DNA from: Acanthamoeba sp. SK_2022b
Lineage: Eukaryota; Discosea; Longamoebia; Acanthamoebidae
Length of the DNA: 21,251 nt
Direction: 5' to 3'
Assembly: GCA_027943245.1 (NCBI GenBank)
Contig: JANDJZ010000728.1
Span: 1 to 21,251 of the forward strand
The number at the start of each line of letters is the position of its first letter. Positions within the stretch are counted from its first letter, which is position 1. The translations under genes and the position numbers were made by a program. Below the pieces are notes generated by a model. It saw only the letters and a program-made list of their open reading frames with translations. It did no database searches and had not been told where the DNA came from. Shown here in pieces: positions 1 through 11,347 of this stretch.

Positions 1-805
1 GAAGCCAAAATCCAGGGCTCGCTTGGATGGAAGTCAACTGACTTGACTCTGTCCGAGCGCGCCGAGAACTTGCGCTGTTGGCCGGGTGGAATTGGAATGA
101 GCAAAGATGAGAGTGCAGATGAGATTGGTGAGGGGATGTACCTGAATATCCATGCGAAGGGGCTAAGTGGGAACACAAATAATATCAGGTGTGAGAGTTT
201 AATCAGAGTGAGAGGAGGCCATCACGCAAGAAAACGGATAGATATGAAATGGATTTATGTAGATCCACACATGCCAGCTCAGAGGCGCACCATTTTGGAA
301 ATTGGTATCGGTTCTTCTCGAATTAAAGGGTCCTAACAAGATCCCTGTCAGGTGCTGGCTCAACTGCTCCCCTCTGCGAGGCGATTCTTCTCCACACTTC
401 ACGACGTCACGCCAGGCCTCGACGTGGTGCCTTCTTTCCTGCGCCAATGACCACACAGCTTTGATTTTCGAAGCATTCCTATCATTGTTTTCTTTTCTTC
501 AATCATTTCTCAGCAATTTGCCGGAGGAGTTCGAGCTGGAAAAGAGCGGCAGAAATCGGCAAGAACACAGACGCGTTTTCTGCGGAGGCGAGGGCGGAAT
601 CGCTGCGCTCGTCGGCTTTGATCGAGAATGCCCTCGAGAATGGAACCAACTGTTACATATATTAAAAAGGCCCAACTCAACCAAACCAACGGATAGTCCG
701 TGTTCCCTTGCCAATCGAGAGATTTTTTACCTGCGAGCAGAGCAAGACGAAGCTCGTGCATTGGGGCCTTATGAGCACAAGAAAGTAGATGTGGAGCTTA
801 ACGAA
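1..805. other. Left edge with no confidently assigned gene
   Basis: The first 336 bases are open in plus frame 1 from the window edge to a stop, so this could be the tail of an upstream gene. The translation matches no family I recognise and the region is less GC-rich than the genes further on. From about 530 to 660 one plus frame has coding-like codon use (GCG, GAG, CTC, ATC rich), and it could be an upstream exon of the BTB-TLDc gene. I could not find a splice pair joining it in phase to the coiled-coil exon. No RNA gene or repeat is visible. Confidence 0.3.
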
Positions 806-1755
806 ATGACGTCTGCCTGGCAGCTGATGCAGGAGAAGGCAATGAAGCTCAAGTGTCAGTTGGAACGAGAGAAGCAAAGCCTCGCGGCAGAGAAGGCGCA
901 TCTTGAAACTGAAAAGAAGGTACAACACCTCTCCTTCTTTCCTTTTGCCCATATTCTCCAAATTGATCTCCTCTTCTCTTTTCTTTGTTGGGCAGCCTGT
1001 AAACACTTCTGCTGGAACAATGTTCTGTTCCCCTTCCTCTTCCTCTTCCTCATCCTCATGTTCTGTTGCTACACAAGATGTACTGTGCCTCTTTTCTCTC
1101 TTCACTTCCTACAAATCCTCTCGGCGTTCCCCGGTCTGTTGTTCATCGATTGATGTTCTTGGGCGCAGGTGATGAGCGAGCGCTACAAGATCTCAGATAA
1201 AGTGCTCGAGCTCAACGTAGGAGGCAAACACTTTTCCACCTTCCTCGTACGGTCTCCCCCTCCCAACAAGCCCTTGCTGCTTCGTCGCGAGGCATCTGAC
1301 AGCGCTCCTCCATGTACGTAGAGCACGGTCTGCAAGTACGAGGGCAGCATGCTGGCGGCCATGTTCAGCGGGCGCCACTCCCTCACCCAAGACTCGCGCG
1401 GTCGCTACTTCATCGACCGGCCCGGCGAGTCGTTCGCGGTCATCCTGGAGTGGCTCCAGACCGGCTGCTTCATCTGGCCCGACTCGGAGTGCGCCAAGCG
1501 GCGGCTCAAGCTGGAGCTCGAGTACTTTGGCCTCACGGAAGCCGTCTACGGAGGTCACGCCCAACCCTATCACCATCACCATCACCACCACCACCACCAC
1601 CACCACCTGCTCAATTCGGTTTTCGTTGTTGGCTGCAGGCGCGCAGTTGGACTCTTTGATCCTGGATCAGGAGGATTGCAGCCAGCTGCACGAGTGGTGC
1701 GACCCCCCCCTCTCTTTCCTCCTCCTTCTTCGCCCTCTGTGACGGTAGCTGACTG

Positions 1756-1821
<66 letters not shown>

Positions 1822-2417
1822 CAGGCTCAACATGGAGGGCAATTGGGAGCTGTGCTATCGCGGCACTAAAGATGGATTCCGCGCGTTCAACTTCCATCAG
1901 CTGTGCGACGGGGCCTATCCGTCGTTGACTGTAATCAAGACCACCACCGGCCAAGTCCTGGGAGGTAGGACCTCGCCCCCCCCCCCTCTTCCCCCTTCCC
2001 CCTCTCTATCTCCAAACTCACTCGCCGGCGCGCATGCAGGCTTCACCTCCATCGGGTGGTCGTCGCGTTCGGGTTTCCATCAGGACCACACCTCCTTCCT
2101 CTTCACACTACGCAACCCCTCGAGCAGACCGCAACGTACGTTTGGGGATCAGCCTCGTGCGTGCGTGTGATGGTGGGGGGAGGGGGGGGGTTATGACGAG
2201 CGCGCTGATGTGACCACGTGTGGCTGACCTTTGGGCGATCGCTGCCATCAGGCTTCGACTGCCTCGCATCGGCCAACGCGGTCTACCACAACCCCAACTA
2301 CGGGCCGACCTTTGGGGGCAACAGCGATCCCAACTACGTGTCCATCTACGGGGGCGCGGGGCCTGATTTGTGTACGACTCTCTCTCCTCTCCTCCTTTAT
2401 CTGATAGAGGTGTCGCT

Positions 2418-2486
<69 letters not shown>

Positions 2487-2649
2487 CGATACAATCACAG
2501 GCGTGGTGGACAACTGCAACTTGAGCGGCTACTCGTACGTGAACGTGCGAACCAGCTTCACGCCGGTGGGCCACACGCCCTTCACAGACCACCAGTACTT
2601 CACGGTCCTCGAGATCGAGGTCTTCAAGCTCACGAGCCCGCAGTTTTAG
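806..2649 (+). CDS. BTB (KCTD/T1-type) and TLDc domain protein
   Basis: The eight-exon model is 806-919, 1169-1246, 1322-1553, 1639-1696, 1825-1964, 2040-2135, 2252-2371 and 2501-2649. All junctions are GT-AG, phases close, and the product is about 328 residues. Residues 1-38 are a charged helix/coiled coil. Residues 51-140 are a T1-type BTB domain, with LNVGGKHF and SMLAAMFSGR. Residues 143-328 are a TLDc domain, with LILDQED, WELCYRGTKDGF, the FHQLCDG region and C-terminal LEIEVFKL. KCTD-type BTB domains oligomerise and often recruit Cullin-3. TLDc domains are linked to oxidative-stress protection and V-ATPase binding. A role here as a stress-related adaptor is inference. The ATG at 806 is the first Met in the open frame, but that frame continues upstream without a Met, so a 5' exon may be missing. 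Introns hold TG and CAA repeats. Confidence 0.82.
1757..1820. repeat. TG microsatellite in BTB-TLDc intron
   Basis: An interrupted TG dinucleotide tract fills most of the intron at 1697-1824. It lies just before the CAG acceptor and reads as UG on the sense strand. Confidence 0.95.
2419..2486. repeat. CAA trinucleotide repeat in last BTB-TLDc intron
   Basis: A nearly pure CAA array of about 22 units lies inside the intron at 2372-2500. Splicing at 2371/2501 is required to keep the TLDc frame, so the array is not translated. A similar array further right in the window is exonic. Confidence 0.93.
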
Positions 2650-2952
2650 CGAGAGTGCTCTCAAACGAATCGGCGCGCGCACTCCAGACTGGACGAGTGG
2701 TGTGTGCGCACCGGTGTCATCGCCCGTCTGCTTCTTCGTGGAAAGGAGTAGTAGAAGAAGACACGCAACGCACAATAAACCGGTGATCATCATGAAAAAA
2801 AAAAAAAAAAACAGCAAGAAAAGATGGTTGGGCAATTGGAAGGAAATTTCTAAACAGGTTATTAGTCGACACGGGACTGCGAGCCGGAAGTGGCGAGTTG
2901 TCGTCTCCGCTTGGGCACCGAAGGCTGCATTTACCTCAAAAATCATAAAAAA
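2650..2952. other. 3' UTR and intergenic space before cytochrome c1
   Basis: This holds the 3' end of the BTB-TLDc transcript and the short promoter of cytochrome c1. It contains a canonical AATAAA followed by a run of A. No ORF of interest is present. Confidence 0.7.
2774..2779 (+). terminator. Polyadenylation signal AATAAA
   Basis: A canonical AATAAA lies 125 bases after the BTB-TLDc stop. A genomic run of 17 A (2795-2811) begins 16 bases later, about where cleavage would be expected. Confidence 0.7.
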
Positions 2953-4236
2953 ATGCTGAGACAGAGGACTCTTACCTCGGCCACGGGCATGGTAATATTC
3001 CTTGCCCTTCGTGGGTGGCGTCTTTACTGTTGCGCGCTGCCACTCGCTCTTTTACATTTTCCATCAACATTACACTCCCCCCTTAACATTACTCCGGTGA
3101 ATGCGCTCCACTCTCGCTGCCGTGGTAGTGTGACACTTTATGAATACTCTTAATCTCCACGATCCGATTCTGCTCGTCCTCGCTGGGGCGTAATTCGGCA
3201 CATTTTGCTGACCTGTTGTGATTTTCTATCTTATCCAATAGGCCTTCCGCTCGCAGACGCGCTCGTTCGCCACCTCGGCGGGTGCCTCGGCCAAGAGGCT
3301 GCACCCCAACGTCCTGGGTCTCGTGATTGGCGCTGGTGCCGTCGGCGCTGCCGCGGGTACCCTCATCAGCAAGACCCGCTGTTCCGATGATGTTCTCGTC
3401 GCTCCTGCCTACCCCTGGGGCCACAAGGCCGAATGGAAGTCCTACGATGTGGCCAGGTGCGCACACCAATTCCTTTCGCAGCATTAAGCGAAGCTCTCAG
3501 TGACGCTGTCAAAAAAGGCCTGCTGATTTCTTATTATGATCTGCTCTCCCTCCCCCGCCTTGGATGATGTAGCCTTCGTCGTGGTCACCAGGTGTACAAG
3601 GAAGTGTGCGCCGCTTGCCACAGCCTGAACTACATCGCTTGGCGTAACCTCGTTGAGACCCTCTACACCGAGGAGGAGGTCGTCGCGATGGCTGCCGAGA
3701 CCGAGGTTGAGGATGGACCGAATGACGATGGCGAGATGTTCACCCGCCCCGGCAAGCCCACCGATTACCTGCCCCGCCCCTACCCCAACGAGGAGGCTGC
3801 CCGTTCGGCCAATGCCGGCGCCATCCCCCCCGATCTGACGGAGATGGTCAAGGCCAGGGAGCAGGGTGCCGATTACATCTTCGCGCTGCTCACCGGCTAC
3901 AGGCCCGCCCCCGCTGGCGTGCAGGTGAGGGAGGGTCTCTACTACAACCCCTACTTCCCCGGTGGCGCCATCGGCATGCCTCCCCCCCTCAACGATGGAG
4001 GAATCGAGTACGAAGATGGCACCGAGGCGAGCGTGTCGCAGATGGCCAAGGACGTCTCGGAATTCCTGTGCTGGACTGCCCGCCCCGAGCAGGATGAGCG
4101 GAGGATTATGGGCATCAAGGTCCTCATCTACCTCGGCGCTCTCTTCGGCTGCAGCTGGTACATCAAGAGGTTCAAGTGGTCCGTGCTGAAGAACAGGAAG
4201 GTCCAGTTCCCCGGTAAGAATTGGCCCACCGTATAA
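2953..4236 (+). CDS. CYC1: Cytochrome c1, mitochondrial (complex III haem subunit)
   Basis: Exons 2953-2991, 3242-3456 and 3573-4236 join in phase to 305 residues. The product carries electrons from the Rieske protein to cytochrome c in complex III at the mitochondrial inner membrane. The N-terminus is a basic presequence (MLRQRTLTSATGM) followed by an Ala/Gly-rich hydrophobic sorting segment, the usual bipartite signal. The haem site is CAACH at 97-101, inside YKEVCAACHSLNYIAWRNL. The axial Met is M220 in AIGMPPPL. A C-terminal membrane anchor spans about 264-283, followed by RFKWSVLKNRKVQF. Length and motifs are normal for the family. The start ATG at 2953 gives a Met-rich targeting peptide and a 13-residue first exon ending on a GT donor. 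The haem motif has both Cys residues, unlike the single-Cys euglenozoan form. Confidence 0.96.
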
Positions 4237-4705
4237 TTAATTTATTCTACACCACCATCACTCCTCTTCATGTTATCCACCTCTCCCAGCGATCGCTTCC
4301 TCTTCCTCCTCTCCACCTCAACACCACAAGCTCTCTTTCTGGTCGGTGTCTCCACTTATCGTGCTCTGTAAGCGGCTCGGACCACTGCCGAAATAAACTA
4401 ATCTCTTCCTCTCACCCACAAGCCCCTCAGATATCGAGAAGGCGCAGCGCCTCTTTCGTCTCTCTCTCTCTCTCTCTTCTCTCTCTGCTCCAGACTGGAT
4501 CTCACATTCTTTCTTAACAGAGACAGTGAGCGAGCCTCGTGCGAAGGGAGAGTGATTTCTCTTCACACGGGCGACGGGTGTCTTACTAATCACCTTCTAA
4601 CCTCGACGAGTGAGGTCTGGTGACGCGCAGCACTCTCCGTTACGCGTAGTTGTACGCGACTTGATGGGCTGCCGCGGCTTCGACTGGAGTGGTGTTACGG
4701 GTCAA
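4237..4705. other. Intergenic space between convergent genes
   Basis: This is the 3' region of cytochrome c1 and of the minus-strand orphan. It is pyrimidine-rich, with a CT run near 4459-4490 on the plus strand. It has an AATAAA at 4392. I see no gene. Confidence 0.7.
4392..4397 (+). terminator. Polyadenylation signal for cytochrome c1
   Basis: A canonical AATAAA lies 156 bases after the CYC1 stop codon on the sense strand. Confidence 0.6.
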
Positions 4706-5633
4706 TCAGCGAGCGAGATCTGCAGACCGTTGGCACTGCCATTCCCACACACGCACCTTTCTTTCCGCTCTCTCGGAAGCACTTGGCCCGCTCGAGGTAG
4801 CAGTAGGCAAGCACCACAGACCTCTGCACTTTGCTCATGGCTTCCGACGGGGCCTTGCCGAGTTCGTTGATAGCCCTCTCAAACCCCTGTACGCCAATCG
4901 CCATCAGCAATGCTGCTTCGCGCCTGACACTTGGGTATGTACCTCCGCCGCCTGTCTTTGATAGCCCTGTATAACAGACCGCAAGCTTAGCAACAACACT
5001 GCGTACACGTTCTCGATGGGATCACGCACTTTCGCGGAGCACGATTCGGCGTAGTACATCCATTGATGCCAGAGAAGCGGGGTCTTCTCAACCTCGCTCG
5101 CGTTTAGCATTTCGTACTCGCATGCAAGCTGCATGAAAGGGTAAGCCTCGCCCCTGATCGTCTACGTAGTGGTGAAGGAGCTTGCGTTACCGCTTCACGG
5201 GTGTTCTCCAGGATTTCAAAGCACTTCTTGAGGCAGGCGAAGAACTCGCGCTTCTTCTCGTCCTTGGTGACTGGTAGCGCCCAGCTTGACGGTGGCCTGA
5301 TGGCGCAGAGGCGTGATGTGGCTTCAGCCTTCCACTCCTCCCCCGCGCCTTCAATTACCACTTTGGCCGTGTTCAGTGTCAGGAGGGCATCAAGCGCCTC
5401 CTGATATCTATGCGTAACCGACACGACCGCACGCCACAAGAAGGTGCGTCAGATAAAAGCAGAATGGTGAGAATAGGGAATAAAGTGCACCGTTGCGTTG
5501 TCAAGAAGCTCACTACTTGATTCATCACTACAATCGTACTGAACAGCTTGGCAAGTTGCCGGCTCTACAAGAGAGCGAAGCGAACGCAGGCAAAGCCCCT
5601 TTTCTCGCGCGATTTCTTGTTTTCTTTATCCAT
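4706..5633 (-). CDS. Unrecognised helical protein, possibly TPR-like
   Basis: The proposed exons, in transcript order, are 5633-5586, 5538-5491, 5400-5191, 5146-4980, 4923-4757 and 4719-4706. They give about 217 residues. Exons three to five (5400-4757) are the solid core: the GT-AG junctions close phase and the translation is uniformly amphipathic-helical, for example ECLKKCFEILENTREA-like and VLAYCYLERAKCFRE stretches. I do not recognise the family; a TPR-like or 14-3-3-like helical array is a guess from pattern. The first two exons and the 47-base first intron are tentative, as is the very short last exon ending DLAR. There is no signal peptide or membrane segment. The gene converges on CYC1. 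Confidence 0.5.
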
Positions 5634-6355
5634 TTGCCTCCACAGGTGGGTGGGCATAATCGTGCTGCTTGTGCCGTGCGGTTGGTTCTACTTCAGCTTA
5701 CTATCTCTACTGCCTCTACATCCCAACAGCAAACAAGGCGCGGGGCTACTCCACCGGCTCAGGCCAGTGCCGCGCCTGAGGCAGAAGTGAGCCAATGCCG
5801 CGTCTCCCAGTGCCTGAGGCAGAAGTGTACTCTCAAAGAAGACCATACGTTCCTCAAGGTGTTCAAGAAGAAAGTCGAAGGTCACGAGCGCTCCGCATGA
5901 CCAAGTGGCACTCGAACGGGAGAACTACCTAGGCGTGATGCTTCTCTGGCCAAGCTGTTAAACCTCGCCATCGCTCAGTCGCACTGCTACACAGCCCTAG
6001 ACGTGACGCGCGCTATGGCTATCCTGTGCATTCGGCACTGCTCTGTCGCACGACCGCCTTGGTTCGGGTACATGGGATCGCTCTTCTTGTTCCGCGCATA
6101 ACGCCGATCGTACTCCCGCCCCGGCTGGAGGCCATCCAACCTCTACTAGGCGTTCGCGCAGATGGTCACCCACTACCGCCACTTCGGGTTAGGTTGGACA
6201 AGGCCATCGCTAGGAGCTAGTAATCAATAATTGATTTATTTTATTTTTTTTAAACAAATTCGGGCAGGGCAGCAAAAAAGAAAGGAGAGGAAACCTTGGT
6301 CTGTCTGCCAAAGCAGCTGCTGCGCCGAGCGGCAAGTGGGAGTGAGGCGCGGAGT
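5634..6355. other. 720-base gap with weak coding-like fragments
   Basis: No gene could be assembled. Two plus-strand stretches look protein-like: one near 5890-5935 (reading ALERENYLGVML) and one near 5940-6010 (AKLLNLAIAQSHCYTALD). They are in different frames with no intervening GT-AG pair, and stops follow. A near-duplicate of about 20 bases (GCCTGAGGCAGAAGTG core) occurs at about 5773-5790 and 5812-5827. The last 130 bases are AT-rich and probably hold the promoter of the HEAT gene. Confidence 0.4.
6222..6236. promoter_or_regulatory. Perfect AT-rich palindrome upstream of the HEAT gene
   Basis: A 7-base arm, one spacer base and its exact inverse (AATCAAT-A-ATTGATT) lie 120 bases before the proposed ATG at 6356, in an AT-rich patch. 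It could be a transcription factor site. Function is inferred from position only. Confidence 0.3.
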
Positions 6356-7162
6356 ATGGCGTCGCTCAGCGCAAGCGACGATTTCATGATGCGACAGATT
6401 TCTTCATCTTCCACATCTTTGTCCACACCGTTGCCGCTGGGTAAGGCGCTGCTCATCCTTATCAAGGCAGAGCCCAAGTCGCTGCCGTACGGCGCAAGCT
6501 CCACGCATGCTGCTACTGTGCCAGGCGTGAGCCAAGCGCTCGACAGCCTGACCGCCACGCTCAGCACGGGCGACCGTGCAGCTGCCATGCGGGCGGTCAG
6601 TTCGGCGCTACTCGAGCAGGTGCCGTCTTTCGCTTCTTGCGCGACCATTGCGTAACGTCGTCCTGTTGCTGCATGATGTCTCAAACTGCTGTACATCTAC
6701 ATGCACAACCAGGTCGCCAACCTGAGCGAGAGCAACCGATGCCGCGTGTGGAGGATCTTTCGCTGGCTCCTCACGTACGCGCGCCCCGCCTCGCCGTCGT
6801 CTGTGGCCTCGCCCTCTACGCCATATTTCCCCTCTCTCTCAACCTTTCGCACAGGCATCACACCACGCACTGCTGCTCCACACTGGCCGAGGTTCTGACC
6901 GGGACCAACAACCTCCACAAGATGTACAGCATCATGGCGCTCAAGTGGATCACCGAGCACGTTGCGAATGGTCAGCAGCACGCTGCCCCACGATCATTAC
7001 TCCTGTTCCTGCGCGTGGCCACGCTTCTGATGTTTCTCTCTCTCTGTCAAACTCACAGACCTCGTTGACGAGAGTCAAGTGCCCTCCAGCGCAAATCAAT
7101 CATCGGCGCCATCCAAGCCGTCTCCCATTCCACAGGGTACAAGTCACTCGCATGGCCAGCGC

Positions 7163-7232
<70 letters not shown>

Positions 7233-8013
7233 ACGCACACATGCACGCATACATCATGCGCACATGCACACACGCACACGCTCACGCTCGATCAGGGCTA
7301 CTGAACATCAGCGAGCGAGTGAACCCGAAGAAGGGCGCCCCTCCGCTTGCCCAAGCAGGCGTCGACTGGCCGCGGCTGTTGCGACAGTTTCTGCCCAGCC
7401 TGCTTCGCGTGGTCAAGCACGACAGGTATTTGCTCTCTGTCTCCATCTCGCTGTCTATGAGGACACGCGCGGATGTCACACACTCAAACGCTTGCGCGAC
7501 GGCGGTGGCGCGTCGTGTCCACAAGCGCGAAGCAGGGCCAAGCGCGCCAGCCCACGCGGTTGACCGTCGGCGCGGCCGACCTGATCCTGTCGACGGTCCA
7601 CCTCATGGCCCGGCAGGCCTTTGCCGCAATCCAGCGCGACCACCGCGAGTCGCGCGCCGGCGGCCAGGCGCCTCCGCAGCCAGCCGCCAAGGAGATCGTC
7701 GTCCCGGGCCAGCGGGCGCCGCCCGCACAGCAGGCCAAGCCGCAGCCAAGCGAAAAGGGGAGGGGCAGGGGCGGGGGCAGGGGCGGGGGCATCCTGATCC
7801 AAGAGCTCAGCGCTGGCGTGGACGGCGAAGCGGAAGGGGAGTCGGTTCTCGACGAGAACGCGGAAGAGCGGGGCGAGGGGAGGGATCGAGGCCCCGTCGG
7901 GCGGCTCTGGGAGGAGCTCGACGTCGTAGCAGATCTGATCGCGGAGATGAAGGAGGTGCGCAGCTCTGTCACCTCTGACTTGGCTTGGCGCCTGCTCACA
8001 ACACCTTGTTGCG

Positions 8014-8047
<34 letters not shown>

Positions 8048-10649
8048 TGTACAATGCGCAGTGGTACAAGCTGCACCGACCGCTGTTCGTGTCGGGACTC
8101 GATGCCCTGCACAGAGCGCTCGGCTTGCTGCTGCAGTACCGCGACACGGCCGCCCTGTACCGGCGTACGCGCGCCACCGCGTATTCGGCTGGCCCACCGT
8201 TCTTCAACTCACCTCGTCGATCGTGTGGTGTACAGAGGACGTCTCCACGGCGCAGAAAGTGTTTGCTGTCTCGTGGCACGTCTACCCGCCGTATCTCCGG
8301 GAGGACAGCGCCTTCGTCAAGGAGAAGCGCCTCGTCGAACTGGCGCGGCTCTTTGCTTCGCTTCAGGTGCACTCATTGCGCCGCGCCCCCTCCCCCCTCC
8401 CTCTCTTTGCCCTCCTCTCCACGCCGAGGGTCGTGTGGGCAAGGTGGGTGACCTCCTTGACGCCTTCTTCACGCCTCATCGTCATCATCAGGACCCGTTC
8501 GTGCTCGGCGCCAAGTACGACAGGGAGGGCAATCTCAAGACGCTGATCTGTCTCGCGCTGCTCTTTGGTGAGTCGCTCGATGCCTCGCACGATGTCGTCG
8601 ATACGAATGTGGCGCTAACGTGTTGTTTCATCGTCACCGTCACCATCACCATCACCATCACCATCACCATCACCATCACCATCACCATCACCACCACCAT
8701 CACCAGGCAGGATGTCCAAGACCGAGATCAAGGCGGCCATGAAGAACGATAACTTGGCCGACCTGGTCTATGGCGAGCTGCCCAAGCAACTCAAGGCCCC
8801 CGACGAGCCCAACCAGGTGCTCGCCGTCCATATCCTCAGGTGCCCCCCCCCCCCGCACCGTGTTTAGTGAACATGATGTCGTCTTCTTCGATGCCACCAC
8901 TGACGCCCCCCCCCCCCGCAGGTCGTTGCTGGTGCTGGAGATGGGGAGCGAGAAGTTGGGCGCCATCGCGTCGAGCTTGCTGCTCCTGCTCGAGGGCAGG
9001 GACGGCGTGTCGACCGCCATCATCGGCTTCATCGCCGAATACGCAGCCTCGTATGCGCGCCCACACCATCACACAATTTATTTATTTTATATTATTATCA
9101 AAATGCCTTACATTTTCGATTTTATTATTATTATTATAGGAATTAATATTGAAGTTTAATTATATATATTTTTTGTAGGCATCCCGAGGGCATCCTGGAG
9201 GATATCTTTCTCCGATTGGACTCGGCGGACAAGACCCAGCGGAGCCACGCGCTCGCCGTCCTCGCGGAGGTGTTCAAGATCGACGCCAAGCTCGCGCAGG
9301 GAAGCGGCCGGCGGAGCACCGAGCTAAGCAAGCGGCTCGCCGACCACCTGCTGAAGCGACTGTACCTCCCCGCTCTTGCTCCGTCCAGCTCGCGCCGCAC
9401 GCGAGCTCACTCGCCTGTCCCCGGCGTGTGGTCGCGCAGGCACGACGCGGAGCTCACCCTGCGCTTGGAGGCGTCGTCGCTCTTTGCCAATCTCGGTACA
9501 CCGCGCCACCGCTCGACCCGCGCGCAGATGCGTGTCGACCGCGCTTGGCTTATACACCGACGCCGCCGCCGCACAGAACCGCAGGACATCGTGCCCGCGC
9601 TCGTGCGGTTGGTCTACGACAGGGACGCCCGCGTGCGGTCGGCTGCGGACCAGGCCCTGCTGGCCCTCATCCAAGGCCATCCCGACGTCACCGGCACCCT
9701 TAACGTTCTTCTCGAACACTTGTGGTACCGCTTTTTTTCGCCATTTTTCATAATGTTTTATTTTATAATTATTGTTTTTATTTTCTAATTTTATATAATT
9801 TTATCTTGAATTTTTGTTTTTATTTCTGAAATTTTTAATGATTTTTTGGGCAAGCGAGCGGCCGGCGCACTCGCCCGACGAGAAGAGGCTGACTCCCGGG
9901 GTCATCGGCGCGCCCAAGGCCCTGCCTCCCGACGCGCTGCAGCGCCGAGACAAGCTGCGCGGCGAGCTGGCCGATCGGGTCCTGCGACTCGTCCCCAAGT
10001 GGGCGGAGAAGGTTCGTTCGCGCCTGCGCCCACCGCGCGCGCGCGCGCCATCCACGTGGTCACGATCTCGTTCCGAACCGGTCAGTTGCCGCCGCACGTG
10101 TGGCCGTCGCTCGTGTCGACGCTGCTGGGGCACCTGTTTGCGCGGCCCGAGGAGGCCGTCGTGGTCAAGCTCCTCAGCAAGGTCGGGCCGCAACTGGGCC
10201 AGCACCTCCTCGACTTCCTGCCGCTCGTGCTTCAGCGCATGGAGACCCAAGAGAGGTGCGCGCTCGTCTCGTGCATGCGTGCTTGTGTGTGTGTGTGTGT
10301 GTGTGTGTGCGTGCGTGCGTGCTAATTTATTTGTCGACAAGTGCAGCTTGACGGAGGAGTTGCTCGCGTCGACGGCAGACGACAGCGCGAGGCGAGTGAA
10401 GGACCTGCTGTTCGCGCGGCTGGCGCCTCTGCTCGCGCTCAAGGTCGTGCCCTTCCGCTACTTTGGCTCGGGGGGCCCAGCCCCGCCTGGCCAGCCCCCC
10501 GAGCCTCCGTTGCGCGCGGTAGGCGCCGCCCGCCCCTCGCCTGCGATTCGCGGCTCGTGGCCACTCACACGCAACGCGCAATTGGCAGGCGGCGCGCGCT
10601 CGTCCACTGATCGAAGAGATCGACGAAGACCAAGCCAATGCCATCGTCG

Positions 10650-10716
<67 letters not shown>

Positions 10717-11289
10717 GCGACAGGAGGTCGTCGATTCGGCCAGGGAGGACATGGACACGCAAGAGGCCAGCGACGGGCGAGAGGAGACGAGCGTCGAGAG
10801 GGAGAGGCTGCTCGTTCGCCTGCGCGACCAGCTGGTCGTGCGCATGACGCAGCTCTACGAGTTCGACGACGTGCGCAAGCTGGCGGCCGAGGTGGTGGCC
10901 GCCCTCCCTCCGCGTCTCGCCCTCCCCGCCGTCGCGCGCTCCCTCGTGCGCCACGCCCAGGAGGCCGCGCTCGTCAACACCAAGGTGTGTGTGGCCTCCC
11001 CCCCTCTCCCCCATTTGAACGCGCGCGCGCGTGGCAGGCGAGCCTAACCGCGTAGCGCGCGCCACGACAGGTCGACGTATATGCCGTCTGCAACGCGTTG
11101 CTGTTGCACGGGCGGGCGGCCCACCCGTACGTCGTCGACCTCGTCCCGGCCGTCTTCGCGCTCCTCAAGCTGCCCCTCCCGGCCTCCTCCACCGGTACAA
11201 CCGCATTCCACACAGCCTCGCCCGCATTCCTTGCGCTTCGATGTGGGGGGGGGCAGAGGTTGTCTGACTCGCTCGCCCACGACCGCGGC

Positions 11290-11347
<58 letters not shown>

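Noticed and set aside
43..336. Open frame at the left edge as a gene
   Set aside because: No recognisable domain, no clear splice context, and only about 111 codons. Kept as an unassigned edge region.
7476..8372. Minus-strand open frames of about 240-300 codons
   Set aside because: They are antisense to exons 6-8 of the HEAT gene and cross an intronic TG tract.
8639..8705. Regularly spaced repeats that might suggest a CRISPR array
   Set aside because: The CATCAC units are directly adjacent without spacers, lie in a spliceosomal intron, and the organism is eukaryotic.
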